Source: DATFQE01 sp963733845
Lineage (GTDB): Bacteria; Actinomycetota; Thermoleophilia; Gaiellales; Gaiellaceae
NCBI GenBank assembly: GCA_963733845.1
Contig: CAVTEM010000007.1
Coordinates: 1,178,001 to 1,242,000, forward strand
Direction: 5' to 3'
Length of the DNA stretch: 64,000 nt
Part shown: piece by piece, positions 7,197 to 15,768 of the stretch
Layout: the number at the start of each line of letters is the position of its first letter
Numbering within the stretch: the first letter of the stretch is position 1
Made by a program: the position numbers and the translations under genes
Notes under the pieces: model-generated
What the model was told of the DNA's origin: nothing
What the model saw: only the letters and a program-made list of their open reading frames with translations
The model's database searches: none

Positions 7197-8855
7197 GTGA
7201 AGGGGCTCCGAGGGTGGCTGGGGGAGTCGCTGCAGGCGTTTCGAGAGGTCTTCCGGAACCCGAACCTCCGCCGCCTCCAGCTCGCGTGGGCCGGCTCCAT
7301 CATCGGCCACTGGGCCTACGGGATCGCACTCGCGGTCTACGCGTACGAGCAGGGCGGCGCGACCGCCGTCGGGGTGGTCGGGCTGGTGCGGATGCTGCCG
7401 GCCGCGGTCGCCGCGCCGTTCATGTCCACGCTCGCGGACCGCTACCCGCGCGAGCGGATCATGCTCGTCTCGGACGTGAGCCGTCTCTTCGCGATGGCGG
7501 CCGCGGCCGGGGTGGCGCTGTCGGAAGGGGCTCCGGCGCTCGTCTACGCGCTCGGGTCCTTCGAGGCGATCATGCGCACCGCGTTCCAGCCGGCTCAGTC
7601 CGCGATCACGCCGACTCTCGCCAGGACGCCGCAGGAGCTGACGGCGTCCAACGTGACCGCGAGCACGATCGAGAGCGTCGGCGTCTTCATCGGCCCCGCC
7701 CTGGGGGGCCTGCTCCTCGCCGCCACGAGCCCCGGCGTCGTGTTCGCCGCCACCGCCGTCACCTACCTCTGGTCCGCGCTGCTCGTCGCCCGGATCCGCG
7801 CCGAGCGCCCGGAGGTGGTCGCCGCCGAGAAGAACCTCGCGAGGCAGGCGCTCGAGGGGTTCCGGGTGATCGCCGAAGACTCGAAGCTGCGGCTCCTGAT
7901 CGGCCTGTTCGCGGCGCAGACCCTCGTGGCGGGAGCGCTGAACGTCCTGATCGTCGTGACGGCCCTCGACCTGCTCGACCTCGGCAACGCGGGCGTCGGC
8001 TACCTCAACTCGGCGATCGGCGTGGGCGGGCTGCTCGGTGCGCTCGCCGCGGCTGCGCTCGTCGGGCGACGCAACCTTGCCTCCCCGTTCGGGATCGGGA
8101 TCGTGCTCTGGGGCATCCCGATCGCCCTGATCGGCCTGTGGCCGGAGCCGCTACCCGCGCTGCTCCTGCTCGGCCTGCTGGGGGTCGGGAACACGGTCGT
8201 CGACGTGGCCGGTCTCACACTGCTCCAGCGGGCGGTCCCGGACGAGATCCTGGCCCGCGTGTTCGGCGTGCTCGAGAGCCTGGCGGTGGCGACGATCGGG
8301 CTCGGCGCGATCCTGGCGCCGCTGCTGGTGGCCGTTTTCGGCGCTCGCCCCGCGATGGTCATGACCGGCGCGCTGCTCCCGCTCGTGACGGCGCTCTTCT
8401 GGCGTCGCCTGACGGCGATCGACTCCGGCTCCGACCCCGCGGAGCAGCTCGGGCTGCTGCGGTCGCTGCCGCTCTTTCACCCGCTTCCGCCCGCAACCGT
8501 CGAGCCGCTCGCGGCCAACCTCGTTCCCGTGCGCGTCGTCGCCGGCGAGGACGTCTTCCGGCAGGGCGACTCCGGTGACCGCTTCTACATCGTCGAATCC
8601 GGCGAGGTCGTGGTCTCGGTGGACGGCAAGCCCGTCAACCGCCTCGGCCGAGGCGGCTACTTCGGCGAGATCGCGCTCCTCAGGGACGTGCCCAGGACCG
8701 CCACAGTCACGGCCGAGCAGGACACGAACCTGCTCGCGCTCGAGCGCGACGAGTTCATCGCGGCCGTCACGGGCTACGCGCCGAGCGCCGAGGTGGCGGA
8801 CGCGGTGATCGCCAGCCGGGTGGGCGGCCTACGGCCCGGCGTAGCCTCGTTCTAG
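7197..8855 (+). CDS. MFS transporter fused to a cyclic-nucleotide-binding domain
   Basis: 552 residues. Residues 1-410 form a major-facilitator transporter of the MFS_3/enterobactin-exporter type with about 12 hydrophobic segments (first GSIIGHWAYGIALAVYAY; cytoplasmic loop LADRYPRERIML). Residues about 425-545 form a CAP/cNMP-binding beta barrel: LFHPLPPATVEPLA, EDVFRQGDSGDRFYIVESGEV and the phosphate-binding cassette GGYFGEIALLRDVPRTATV. The combination suggests a membrane exporter gated or tuned by a cyclic nucleotide or related ligand; the substrate is unknown. GTG start with GATGCT 6 nt upstream. Its 3' end overlaps the convergent methyltransferase gene by 27 bp. Confidence 0.88.
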   Translation: MKGLRGWLGESLQAFREVFRNPNLRRLQLAWAGSIIGHWAYGIALAVYAYEQGGATAVGVVGLVRMLPAAVAAPFMSTLADRYPRERIMLVSDVSRLFAMAAAAGVALSEGAPALVYALGSFEAIMRTAFQPAQSAITPTLARTPQELTASNVTASTIESVGVFIGPALGGLLLAATSPGVVFAATAVTYLWSALLVARIRAERPEVVAAEKNLARQALEGFRVIAEDSKLRLLIGLFAAQTLVAGALNVLIVVTALDLLDLGNAGVGYLNSAIGVGGLLGALAAAALVGRRNLASPFGIGIVLWGIPIALIGLWPEPLPALLLLGLLGVGNTVVDVAGLTLLQRAVPDEILARVFGVLESLAVATIGLGAILAPLLVAVFGARPAMVMTGALLPLVTALFWRRLTAIDSGSDPAEQLGLLRSLPLFHPLPPATVEPLAANLVPVRVVAGEDVFRQGDSGDRFYIVESGEVVVSVDGKPVNRLGRGGYFGEIALLRDVPRTATVTAEQDTNLLALERDEFIAAVTGYAPSAEVADAVIASRVGGLRPGVASF

Positions 8856-10019
8856 CTCGACCAGGCCTTCGAGCATCGGCTTCACGCCCCACGTGTCGGC
8901 GAGCTCGCGGTACTCGCGCAGCGCACGTTCGGCCCGAGCCGCGTTCGGCGCCTTGACCGCCCGGATCATCAGGTTCTTCGTCGTGTGCTCAGCGGCGACG
9001 AACTCCATCGCCTCGGCGCGGTAGCCGAGCGCCTCCAGTGCGCTCGCCCGCAGCGAGTCGGTGATCAGGTCCGCCAGCCGGGCGCGCAGGATCCCGTGCT
9101 CGACCACCGGCCGCCAGGCGCTACGCGTCCCATGCTCCTGCGCGAGCGCGTGGTTGATCTGGACGAGGCACTCGTGCTGGCAGCAGGGCGCGAGGACGAT
9201 CGCCTCGGCGCCGAGCCGGACGCCCGCGGCGATCGCCTCGTCAGTGGCGGTGTCGCAGGCGTGCAGGCTGACGAGCAGGTCGACGGGCTCCTCGCGCGCG
9301 CGGGCGTAGTCGAGGATGGTCGAGGCCTCGAAGCGGGTTCCCTCGTAGCCGAGCTCGCCCGCGATCGCCCGCACGCGCTCGACCACCTCCGGGTTCGAGT
9401 CGACGCCGACGAGCTCGACTTCGCGACCGCGTCGCTGCGCGTACAGGTAGAGCGCGAGGCTCATGTAGGCCTTGCCGCAGCCCGCGTCGACGATCCGCAG
9501 CGGCCCGGTGCCGGCCCAGATCGGCAGGGGCCGGAGCAGCTCGACGTAGTGCTGCACCTGGCGCTGCTTGTCGCCGGTCGCGCCGGTCGCGGCGAAGAGC
9601 CGCGCCACCTCCGGGTCGGTCGGGGGCAGCGGGTACACGGGGCTGCGGTCGTGTGCCGCGAGCCCACCCCGGCGCGTCGGCTGCGAGGGCTTGCCGCGCG
9701 TCACGAGCCAGCGGCCCTTCTTCGTCCGCCGCGCGTGCCAGTCGCCGTTCGTGCCGACGACGTCGATGCCGAGCAGCTCCTCGTCCAGGAGCGTGCGCAG
9801 CTCCGTCGGCCAGTCCGAGAGCGGGACGTTGCGTGTCTCCTCCCGCCGCCCGACCGCCTCGACGAGCTTCACGGAGGGCCCGCGTTTCAGGCCGACGGGC
9901 GACGCGGTCAACCTTCCCTTGTCGGGGCGGCGGAGGACGGCCTTCGACCACGTCTCGACGAGCTCGGGGTCGGCGAGCTCCTCGTACAGCGGCACCAGTT
10001 CCGTCGCGAGCGTTGCCAC
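8829..10019 (-). CDS. Class I SAM-dependent methyltransferase (METTL25-like)
   Basis: 396 residues. The SAM-binding motif I VDAGCGKAYMS is at about 178-187, followed by VGVDSN (about 204-209). A later APCCQHE (about 277-283) together with SLHACDTATDEAI resembles the Methyltransf_32/METTL25 group. The N-terminal 150 residues have no recognisable domain beyond basic patches (RRTKKGRWLVTRGKP) that could bind RNA. The GTG start at 10019 lies 9 bp from the divergent ATG of the next gene. Open frame extends far upstream but codons there do not match the family. Target unknown. Confidence 0.8.
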   Translation of the reverse strand: MATLATELVPLYEELADPELVETWSKAVLRRPDKGRLTASPVGLKRGPSVKLVEAVGRREETRNVPLSDWPTELRTLLDEELLGIDVVGTNGDWHARRTKKGRWLVTRGKPSQPTRRGGLAAHDRSPVYPLPPTDPEVARLFAATGATGDKQRQVQHYVELLRPLPIWAGTGPLRIVDAGCGKAYMSLALYLYAQRRGREVELVGVDSNPEVVERVRAIAGELGYEGTRFEASTILDYARAREEPVDLLVSLHACDTATDEAIAAGVRLGAEAIVLAPCCQHECLVQINHALAQEHGTRSAWRPVVEHGILRARLADLITDSLRASALEALGYRAEAMEFVAAEHTTKNLMIRAVKAPNAARAERALREYRELADTWGVKPMLEGLVELERGYAGP

Positions 10020-10027
10020 CGAGGTCC

Positions 10028-10450
10028 ATGATTGCTTGCGGAGTGATCTCGTCGCTACACGTAGCCACCGGTGCGCTCGCGGGAGCGCTGCTCGGCTCGT
10101 CCCGCGCGGCCCTGCTCGTCGGGCCGATCCTCCACGCCGCCGGCGACCGGATGCCTCACGAGGACATCGGCTGGCGTGAGTTCGAGCTCTGGACGAGCGT
10201 CGGCGGCGTGATCGCCCTCGGGATCGCGCGCGGGCCGCTGGATCCCGCCACGGTGGGCGGGTTCGTGAGCGCCGCGCCCGACGTGGAGCACGTCCTGCGC
10301 TTGCCCCGCCCGGGCGGCAAGAAGCTGTTCCCGAGCCACCGCCTGCCGGGCTGGCATCGACCCGGGGGCGTGACCGCAGGCGTCCAGGTCCTCGCCGCCG
10401 GCGTGATCCTGGGCGCTCTGGTGGCCGGCGGACTCGCGCGTCGCGCCTAA
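10028..10450 (+). CDS. Hydrophobic protein with LHxxGD motif, possible YdjM/DUF457-like
   Basis: 140 residues, with hydrophobic stretches near residues 10-35, 55-70 and 115-135. The segment PILHAAGDRMPHEDIGW and a later SAAPDVEHVL resemble the histidine/aspartate motifs of membrane-bound metal-dependent hydrolase-like proteins (YdjM, DUF457). The family resemblance is weak and function is unknown. ATG 10028 follows GAGG; it is divergent from the methyltransferase, with starts 9 bp apart. The stop overlaps the convergent cupin gene by 4 bp. Confidence 0.6.
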   Translation: MIACGVISSLHVATGALAGALLGSSRAALLVGPILHAAGDRMPHEDIGWREFELWTSVGGVIALGIARGPLDPATVGGFVSAAPDVEHVLRLPRPGGKKLFPSHRLPGWHRPGGVTAGVQVLAAGVILGALVAGGLARRA

Positions 10451-10836
10451 GCGCCGAACTCGATCCGGCGCTGCAGCTCGACCGGATCGTCGATGTGGCC
10501 GTCACGAGGCACGTAGCCGTCCTTGCCACCCACGATCAGCAGAACGAGATCCTCGTCGCCGGCGTTCGAGAGCTTGCGCAGCGTGGTCGACTGACAATGG
10601 AAGAGGCCGCCGGGGCCGAGCTCCCGGGTCTGGCCGTCGACCTCGACCCGCGCGCGACCGCTGTGCACGAAGTAGAGCTCGTCCTGGGTGTCGTGGTAGT
10701 GGGGGAAGCCTTCGAAGCGTGGTGGGTAGACGACCGCGTTGACGCCGAAGGCCTCGACGCCGAGGGCGGAGCGGATCTTGCGGAAGCCCGGCCCTTCGCC
10801 GAGCTCGTCGATGGAGCCGAACGCGTAGGTGCTCAT
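10447..10836 (-). CDS. Single-domain cupin protein
   Basis: 129 residues forming one cupin barrel. The first metal motif is seen in EGFPHYHDTQDELYFVHSG (H..H....E) and the second in GPGGLFHCQSTTLRKLSN. Such small cupins bind a metal and a small ligand or act as epimerases or dioxygenases; the substrate cannot be deduced. TAGACT lies 6 nt before the ATG, implying a leaderless mRNA independent of the flavoprotein gene upstream. Confidence 0.8.
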   Translation of the reverse strand: MSTYAFGSIDELGEGPGFRKIRSALGVEAFGVNAVVYPPRFEGFPHYHDTQDELYFVHSGRARVEVDGQTRELGPGGLFHCQSTTLRKLSNAGDEDLVLLIVGGKDGYVPRDGHIDDPVELQRRIEFGA

Positions 10837-10842
10837 GGCACG

Positions 10843-10848
10843 AGTCTA
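10843..10848 (-). promoter_or_regulatory. -10-like box TAGACT, 6 nt before ATG
   Basis: On the minus strand TAGACT, CGTGCC, then the cupin ATG at 10836. Lies inside the 22-bp gap behind the flavoprotein stop. Confidence 0.45.
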
Positions 10849-10858
10849 CGCAGCGAAG

Positions 10859-12229
10859 CTAGGCCGAAGCCTTCTCGGCCGCGGCCTTCACACCCTCGCC
10901 GAGGCTCGGGTAGGTGTGGTGCACGGAGGCCAGGTCGTCGACGGTCGCGCCGAGCTCGAGCGGCAGCGCCAGCCCCTGCACGATCTCGCTCGCCGCCCGG
11001 TTCACGACGTGGACGCCGACCACCTTCCGCGAGCCGCGCTCGAACACGATCTTGTAGATCCCGCGGCTGGAGTCGTGGTACTGGGCGCGGGTGACTGCGG
11101 AGACCGGGTGCGTCACGACGTCGACGTCGAGCCCCTCCTCCCGCGCCTCCTGCTCGGTCTTGCCGATCGCTCCCAGCTCCGGCTCGGTGAAGATCGCGGT
11201 CGGCAGCGCCGAGTAGTCCGCCTCGGGGGCGCCTTCGGTGAACATGTCCCGCACGGCCACGCGTGCCTGGTACTGCGCGACCGGCGTGAACTGCAGCTGG
11301 CCGGTGACGTCTCCGGCAGCCCACACGCCCTCGGCCGTCGTGCGCAGCCGGCCGTCCACTGCGATTCCGGTCCTGGTCGTCTCGATCCCCGCCCGCTCCA
11401 GCTCGAGCTCCTCGACGTTCGGTAGGCGGCCCGGAGCGATCAGGATCGCGGCAGCGTGCACCTCGTGCTCGTCGCCCTCCTTCGGAGCGAGGGTCGAAAC
11501 GACTCCGTCACCCTCGGCGCGGACCCGCTTCACGAACGTGCTCGCCACGATCTCGATCCCCTCGTCCTCCAGCGCCGCGCTCAGCTCGGCAGCGGCGTCC
11601 GCGTCGCTCCGCGGGGCGATGCGGCTCTCGCCGTCGACGATCGTGACGCGCGAGCCGTAGCGGGAGAACGCCTGTGCGAACTCGAGCCCGACCGGGCCCG
11701 CCCCGACGACGAGCAGCGACTCGGGCAGCTCCGTCAGCTCCAGTGCCGCGACGTGATCGAGCCAGTCGACGGTGTCCAGGCCTTCGATCGGCGGCACGGC
11801 CGTGCGGGAGCCGGTGGCGACGAGCACCCGCTCGGCGGCGAGCCGGCGCTCTCCCACCCGCACGGTCTGCGCGTCCTCGAAGCTCGCCACGCCGTCGACG
11901 AGCTCGTAACCCGCCTTCGTCAGCCGTTCCCGCCACTGGTGCTGCGTCGAGAGCAGGGAGTCCTTGCGCGCTTTCACGCGGGCGAGATCGACTCGGGCCG
12001 GGCCAACGTCGAGCCCGAATCGTTCGCCGAGCGTATTGACGTCGTGCGCCAGCTCCGCCGCGACGAGGTAGGCCTTCGTGGGTCTGCAGGCGACGTTGGG
12101 ACAGCTCCCGCCCCAGCGCTCGCGCTCGACCATGGCGATCCGCGCCCCGTGCTTTGCGGCCTGGGCCGCCCCGTCCCGGGCAGCGGAGCCGGCGCCGATC
12201 ACGACGAGGTCGTACGTCTCTGTGTTCAT
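10859..12229 (-). CDS. Pyridine nucleotide-disulfide oxidoreductase (mercuric-reductase/lipoamide-dehydrogenase-like)
   Basis: 456 residues. FAD-binding GAGSAA at 12-17, redox-active disulfide C43/C48 in GGSCPNVACRPTK, NAD(P)-binding VVGAGPVGLEFA in the middle, second FAD motif VWAAGDVTG, and a dimerisation domain ending HHTYPSLGEG. The layout matches class I disulfide reductases; the CPNVAC motif resembles mercuric-reductase-like and dihydrolipoamide-dehydrogenase-like enzymes, without the N-terminal HMA domain or C-terminal vicinal cysteines of MerA. Likely a cytoplasmic NAD(P)H-dependent disulfide or quinone reductase. The ATG at 12229 follows GAGGGGG, and longer upstream frames are not supported. 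Confidence 0.85.
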   Translation of the reverse strand: MNTETYDLVVIGAGSAARDGAAQAAKHGARIAMVERERWGGSCPNVACRPTKAYLVAAELAHDVNTLGERFGLDVGPARVDLARVKARKDSLLSTQHQWRERLTKAGYELVDGVASFEDAQTVRVGERRLAAERVLVATGSRTAVPPIEGLDTVDWLDHVAALELTELPESLLVVGAGPVGLEFAQAFSRYGSRVTIVDGESRIAPRSDADAAAELSAALEDEGIEIVASTFVKRVRAEGDGVVSTLAPKEGDEHEVHAAAILIAPGRLPNVEELELERAGIETTRTGIAVDGRLRTTAEGVWAAGDVTGQLQFTPVAQYQARVAVRDMFTEGAPEADYSALPTAIFTEPELGAIGKTEQEAREEGLDVDVVTHPVSAVTRAQYHDSSRGIYKIVFERGSRKVVGVHVVNRAASEIVQGLALPLELGATVDDLASVHHTYPSLGEGVKAAAEKASA

Positions 12230-12311
12230 CTGCCCCCTCAGCGTCCCGATTGGAACCGGCATCGTGACCGATCCGAGGTTTCGCGTACCCGGCTCGCGGC
12301 ACAACACCCAG

Positions 12312-13190
12312 ATGCGCTTTCGCCGCGGAGCCCGCCTCGATCCCTCGCAGGTCAGCGATCGCCGTGGCCTGGGCGGCGGGCGCGGCATGGCCGTGGGCGG
12401 CGGCGGCCTCGGCCTGATCGTTCTCGTGATCGCGCTTCTGCTCGGCGTCGACCCGACCGGCGGCGCCGGAGGAGGCGATCCGTACGCCAGCCTGGACGAC
12501 CGCGCGGTCAGCGGCGGCGAGCTGAGCCAGGAGTGCCAGACGGGCCAGGATGCGAACGAACGCGAGGACTGCCGTATCGTGGGAGTCGTCAACAGCACCC
12601 AGGCGTTCTGGTCGGAGACGTTCCAGCGCAGCAACCGCCAGTACCGCCCCGCGCAGACGGTCTTCTTCACCGGCTCGACCGACACCGGTTGCGGCTTCGC
12701 GAGCTCGGACGTGGGCCCGTTCTACTGCCCCCGCGACCAGCAGATCTACATCGACCTCGACTTCTTCGACGAGCTGCAGTCGCGGTTCGGCGCGGGCGGT
12801 GGGCCGTTCGCGCAGGGCTACGTGCTCGCTCACGAGTACGGGCACCACGTCCAGAACCAGCTCGGGACGCTCGCGCGAGCCCAACAGGGCGGCACCGGGC
12901 CGGAGAGCCAGGCCGTCCGGGTCGAGCTGCAGGCCGACTGTTACGCGGGCGTCTGGGCCGCGAACGCGGTCGCGACCGGCATCCTGGAGGAGCTGACCCA
13001 GGCCGACATCAACGAGGCGCTCGACGCGGCCGCGGCCGTCGGCGACGACCGCATCCAGGAGGCGACCCAGGGGCAGGTCACCCCCGAGCGCTGGACGCAC
13101 GGCTCCTCCGAGCAGCGGCGCCGCTGGTTCGGCCGCGGCTACGAGAACGGCAAGCCGGCCGCCTGCGACACGTTTTCGGGTTCCGTCTAG
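12312..13190 (+). CDS. Neutral zinc metallopeptidase (YpfJ family), membrane-anchored
   Basis: 292 residues. A basic, glycine-rich N-terminus is followed by one membrane segment (about 33-46) and a periplasmic/extracytoplasmic domain with four or more cysteines. The zinc motif HEYGHH gives H174, E175 and H178, and VELQADCYAG supplies the third ligand glutamate region. This is the signature of the putative neutral zinc metallopeptidase family (YpfJ/COG2321). Substrate unknown. The Gly-rich start GRGMAVGGGGLG is typical for the family. Divergent from the flavoprotein with 82 bp between starts. Confidence 0.9.
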   Translation: MRFRRGARLDPSQVSDRRGLGGGRGMAVGGGGLGLIVLVIALLLGVDPTGGAGGGDPYASLDDRAVSGGELSQECQTGQDANEREDCRIVGVVNSTQAFWSETFQRSNRQYRPAQTVFFTGSTDTGCGFASSDVGPFYCPRDQQIYIDLDFFDELQSRFGAGGGPFAQGYVLAHEYGHHVQNQLGTLARAQQGGTGPESQAVRVELQADCYAGVWAANAVATGILEELTQADINEALDAAAAVGDDRIQEATQGQVTPERWTHGSSEQRRRWFGRGYENGKPAACDTFSGSV

Positions 13191-13266
13191 CTGAAGGCGG
13201 GGCGTGCGCCCCCGCGTGCCCTTCCGGTCGGTTTGGCTTTCGCCCCCTGCGGTGAGTCCCCAGGTG

Positions 13267-13310
13267 GGGGCGCTCGGCCGGGGCCGCAACGGCCTGGGCG
13301 CCCCTTCTTC
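13267..13310 (+). terminator. Hairpin with T-rich tail after the metallopeptidase gene
   Basis: GGGGCGC (13267-13273) pairs with GCGCCCC (13298-13304), with an inner GGCC/GGCC pair, followed by TTCTTCC. A second, imperfect GC hairpin lies at about 13197-13216 just after the stop. Confidence 0.45.
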
Positions 13311-13386
13311 CTCCGCCTGCAAGGCGTCTCCTTCCGGTTGCCGCTGTCGTGACTTAGAGAGCTGACGTGCCGTGGCGTTACAGGCC

Positions 13387-13414
13387 GACGGCCGCCGAGA
13401 GCCCGGCGGCCGTC
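13387..13414 (-). terminator. Perfect 10-bp hairpin after the MMPL gene
   Basis: GACGGCCGCC (13387-13396) and GGCGGCCGTC (13405-13414) form a perfect stem with an 8-nt loop, 18 bp past the MMPL stop on the minus strand. Confidence 0.5.
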
Positions 13415-13432
13415 GCGTCACGGAACGGTGGC

Positions 13433-15667
13433 CTAGGCGGCCCTGGGCAGCGGCTCCACGTCCTCCTTTACGGGCTCGGGCTCCTCAGCCGGCCGGCTGG
13501 GTGCCTCGATCGTCAGGTTCGGGAGGATCCGGTCGAGCCAGCGCGGGATGTACCACGCATGGTCCCCGAGCAGCTTCATCAGGGCCGGGACGAGGATCAG
13601 GCGGATGATCAATGCGTCCACCAGGATCGCCACGCCGAGCCCGAGCCCGAAGCTCTTGACGACGCGGTCGTCGGTCAGGATGAAGGCCCAGAAGACCGAG
13701 CCCATGATCAGCGCCGCGGCGATGATCACGCGACCCACGGCGGCGACGCCGTCGTCGATCGCCTGGTGTGCCTTGCCGCTGTGCACGTACTCCTCGCGGA
13801 TCCGGCTCGCGAGGAAGACCTCGTAGTCCATCGAGAGACCGAACAGGATCGAGAGGACGATCACCGGCAGGAACGAGGACGTCGGGCCGCCCTGGTCGAG
13901 TCCGACGAAGCCCTGCATCCAGCCCCACTCGAACACCGCCACGAGGACGCCGAAGGCGGCGGCCGCAGAGAGCAGTGTCGTGATCGCCGCCTTGGCGGCG
14001 ACGACGATCGAGCGGAACGCCATCGTCAGCAGCAGGAACGTGATGCCGACGACGTAGAGCAGGAAGAGCGGGAACTTCTCAGCGATCTTCGAGGCGACGT
14101 CGTCGTTCGTCGCGACCGTGCCGCCGACGTAAGCTTCCGCGCCGGAGTCGCGGAGCGTGGCGGGGATCACGTCGTCACGGAACGTCGTGACGAGGTCGGA
14201 GGTATCGGTCGACTGCGGCGAGGTGGTCGGGTAGACCACGATCTGAGCAGTGTCGCCCGACTCGTTGGCGATCGGAGGAATGACCGCGGCCACACCGTCG
14301 GTCTTGCTGAACGCAGCGGCGAGCTTGTCGGCTGCGCCGGGGTCGTCCGTCTGTTCGACGGCGACGAGCAGCGGGCCGTTGAAGCCCGGCCCGAAGCCCT
14401 CGGCCAGCAGGTCGTACGCCTTGCGGGTGGTCGTGTCGGCCGGGTCGGTGCCGGCGTCCGCGGTGCCGATCTGCATCGACATGAGCGGAATCGCCAGTGT
14501 CGCGACCACGGCGAGCGTGGCGACGACGGCGGTCTTCGGATGGCTCGTCACGAGCCGGCCGAAGCGTGCGACCGCGGTGTTGGCCTGGGCCTCGGCGCCG
14601 TCGTGCGACTTCGTGAAGGGCACCTTGGCCTTGTCGATGCGGTGGCCGAGCTTGCCCAGGACGGCAGGGAGGATCGTGATCGCCGAGAGGACGGACACGA
14701 TCACCGCGAGCGCGGTGCCGAAGCCCATGATCGTCACGAACGGGATCCCAATCACGGCGAGGCCGGAGATCGAGATCGCCACGGTCGTTCCGGCGAAGAT
14801 CACGGCGCGGCCGGCGGTTGCGACCGCGGTAGTGGCAGCGGCGACCGGCTCGGATCCGTCCGACAGCTCCTGGCGGAACCGCATGACGATGAACAGCGCG
14901 TAGTCGATCGCGACGCCGAGGCCGATCATCACTGCCAGGATCGGGGTCACGTTGTTGACGCTCACGATGGCCGCGAGCAGCGTCAGCAGCGACATGCCGA
15001 TGCCGACCGAGACGATTGCAAGCGTCAGCGGGATCGCCATCGCCACGGCGGTGCCGAGGACGGCGAGCAGGACCATCACGGCGGCGAGGAGGCCGATCAT
15101 CTCGCTGGTGTGCGCCTCGACCTGCACTGAGTCCATGACGGTGCCGCCGAGCTCGACCTCAACCGAGTCGCCGACGGCCTCGCGGACGTCGGCTTCGAGC
15201 TGCTCGACGTCGGTCGGCTCGACCTCGTAGCCGGGCTTGTCGAACTGCACCTCGACGAAGCCGATGGTGCCGTCCTTGCTGAGGCCGCCGCCCTTCTGGG
15301 CGTACGGGTCGCCGACGGAGACGACGCCGCTGATCTCGGCGGCGGCCTCGCCGGCGTCGTGGATGGCTTGCTTCGCCTCGGGCGTGTTCAGGCCGTCCTC
15401 CGAGTAGAAGACGAGCTGGGTCGAGTCGCCCGAGCGCGCGGGGAAGCGCTCCTCGAGCAGGTCGACCGCCTTCTGGGCGTCCGAGCCGGGGATCGTGATG
15501 TCGTTGGCGAGCTTCCCGCCGAACGCGCTGGCCGAAAAGGCCACGGCCACGATGACCGTGAGCCAGACTGCGAGCGTGCGCCACGGATGGAGCGCGCACG
15601 CATGTGCCATCCTGGCGAGTGCTCCTTTGGGCCCTGCCTTGGAGGCGGGGCGATTTGCCTTTTGCAA
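13433..15667 (-). CDS. MMPL/RND-family transporter
   Basis: 744 residues with the two-fold RND layout: one membrane helix (HPWRTLAVWLTVIVAVAFSAS), a large extracytoplasmic loop, five to six helices, then the same again after about residue 370. The RND-type signature GLGVAIDYALFIVMRFRQEL and its second-half partner GLSMDYEVFLASRIREEY (with the proton-relay aspartates) are present. MMPL proteins export lipids or drugs using the proton gradient. TTG 15667 is chosen because AAGGAG stands 5 nt upstream. Divergent from LuxR regulator 1, with a copy of the 19-bp palindromic motif between, so the regulator may control it. Confidence 0.9.
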   Translation of the reverse strand: MQKANRPASKAGPKGALARMAHACALHPWRTLAVWLTVIVAVAFSASAFGGKLANDITIPGSDAQKAVDLLEERFPARSGDSTQLVFYSEDGLNTPEAKQAIHDAGEAAAEISGVVSVGDPYAQKGGGLSKDGTIGFVEVQFDKPGYEVEPTDVEQLEADVREAVGDSVEVELGGTVMDSVQVEAHTSEMIGLLAAVMVLLAVLGTAVAMAIPLTLAIVSVGIGMSLLTLLAAIVSVNNVTPILAVMIGLGVAIDYALFIVMRFRQELSDGSEPVAAATTAVATAGRAVIFAGTTVAISISGLAVIGIPFVTIMGFGTALAVIVSVLSAITILPAVLGKLGHRIDKAKVPFTKSHDGAEAQANTAVARFGRLVTSHPKTAVVATLAVVATLAIPLMSMQIGTADAGTDPADTTTRKAYDLLAEGFGPGFNGPLLVAVEQTDDPGAADKLAAAFSKTDGVAAVIPPIANESGDTAQIVVYPTTSPQSTDTSDLVTTFRDDVIPATLRDSGAEAYVGGTVATNDDVASKIAEKFPLFLLYVVGITFLLLTMAFRSIVVAAKAAITTLLSAAAAFGVLVAVFEWGWMQGFVGLDQGGPTSSFLPVIVLSILFGLSMDYEVFLASRIREEYVHSGKAHQAIDDGVAAVGRVIIAAALIMGSVFWAFILTDDRVVKSFGLGLGVAILVDALIIRLILVPALMKLLGDHAWYIPRWLDRILPNLTIEAPSRPAEEPEPVKEDVEPLPRAA

Positions 15668-15719
15668 GGTGTCTCCTTTGTCGGGGTAGCGCCCCAAACC
15701 TGCGGAGGCCTTGCCGAAG

Positions 15720-15738
15720 TCGCATCGGCGAGATCGCC
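15720..15738 (+). promoter_or_regulatory. 19-bp operator-like motif, copy a (MMPL / LuxR1)
   Basis: TCGCATCGGCGAGATCGCC, with the inner dyad GGCGA..TCGCC. It lies at -49 to -31 relative to the LuxR1 GTG (the predicted start of its transcript) and 53 bp before the MMPL start. One of six copies in the window. Confidence 0.65.
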
Positions 15739-15756
15739 CAAACGCCGTTCTAGGCG

Positions 15757-15762
15757 TACGAT
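15757..15762 (+). promoter_or_regulatory. -10-like box TACGAT, 6 nt before GTG of LuxR1
   Basis: TACGAT, CGGCAG, GTG. Same spacing as before the LuxR2 and LuxR3 genes; predicts a leaderless mRNA. A CTAGGCG box lies just upstream. Confidence 0.5.
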
Positions 15763-15768
15763 CGGCAG

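Noticed and set aside
10859..12685. Longer 608-codon version of the flavoprotein
   Set aside because: Codons before the ATG at 12229 overlap the divergent metallopeptidase and show no family match; a good SD marks the shorter form.
13367..15130. 587-codon plus-strand frame opposite MMPL
   Set aside because: Low-complexity His/Asp/Arg composition and no motifs; the minus strand has the clear MMPL protein.
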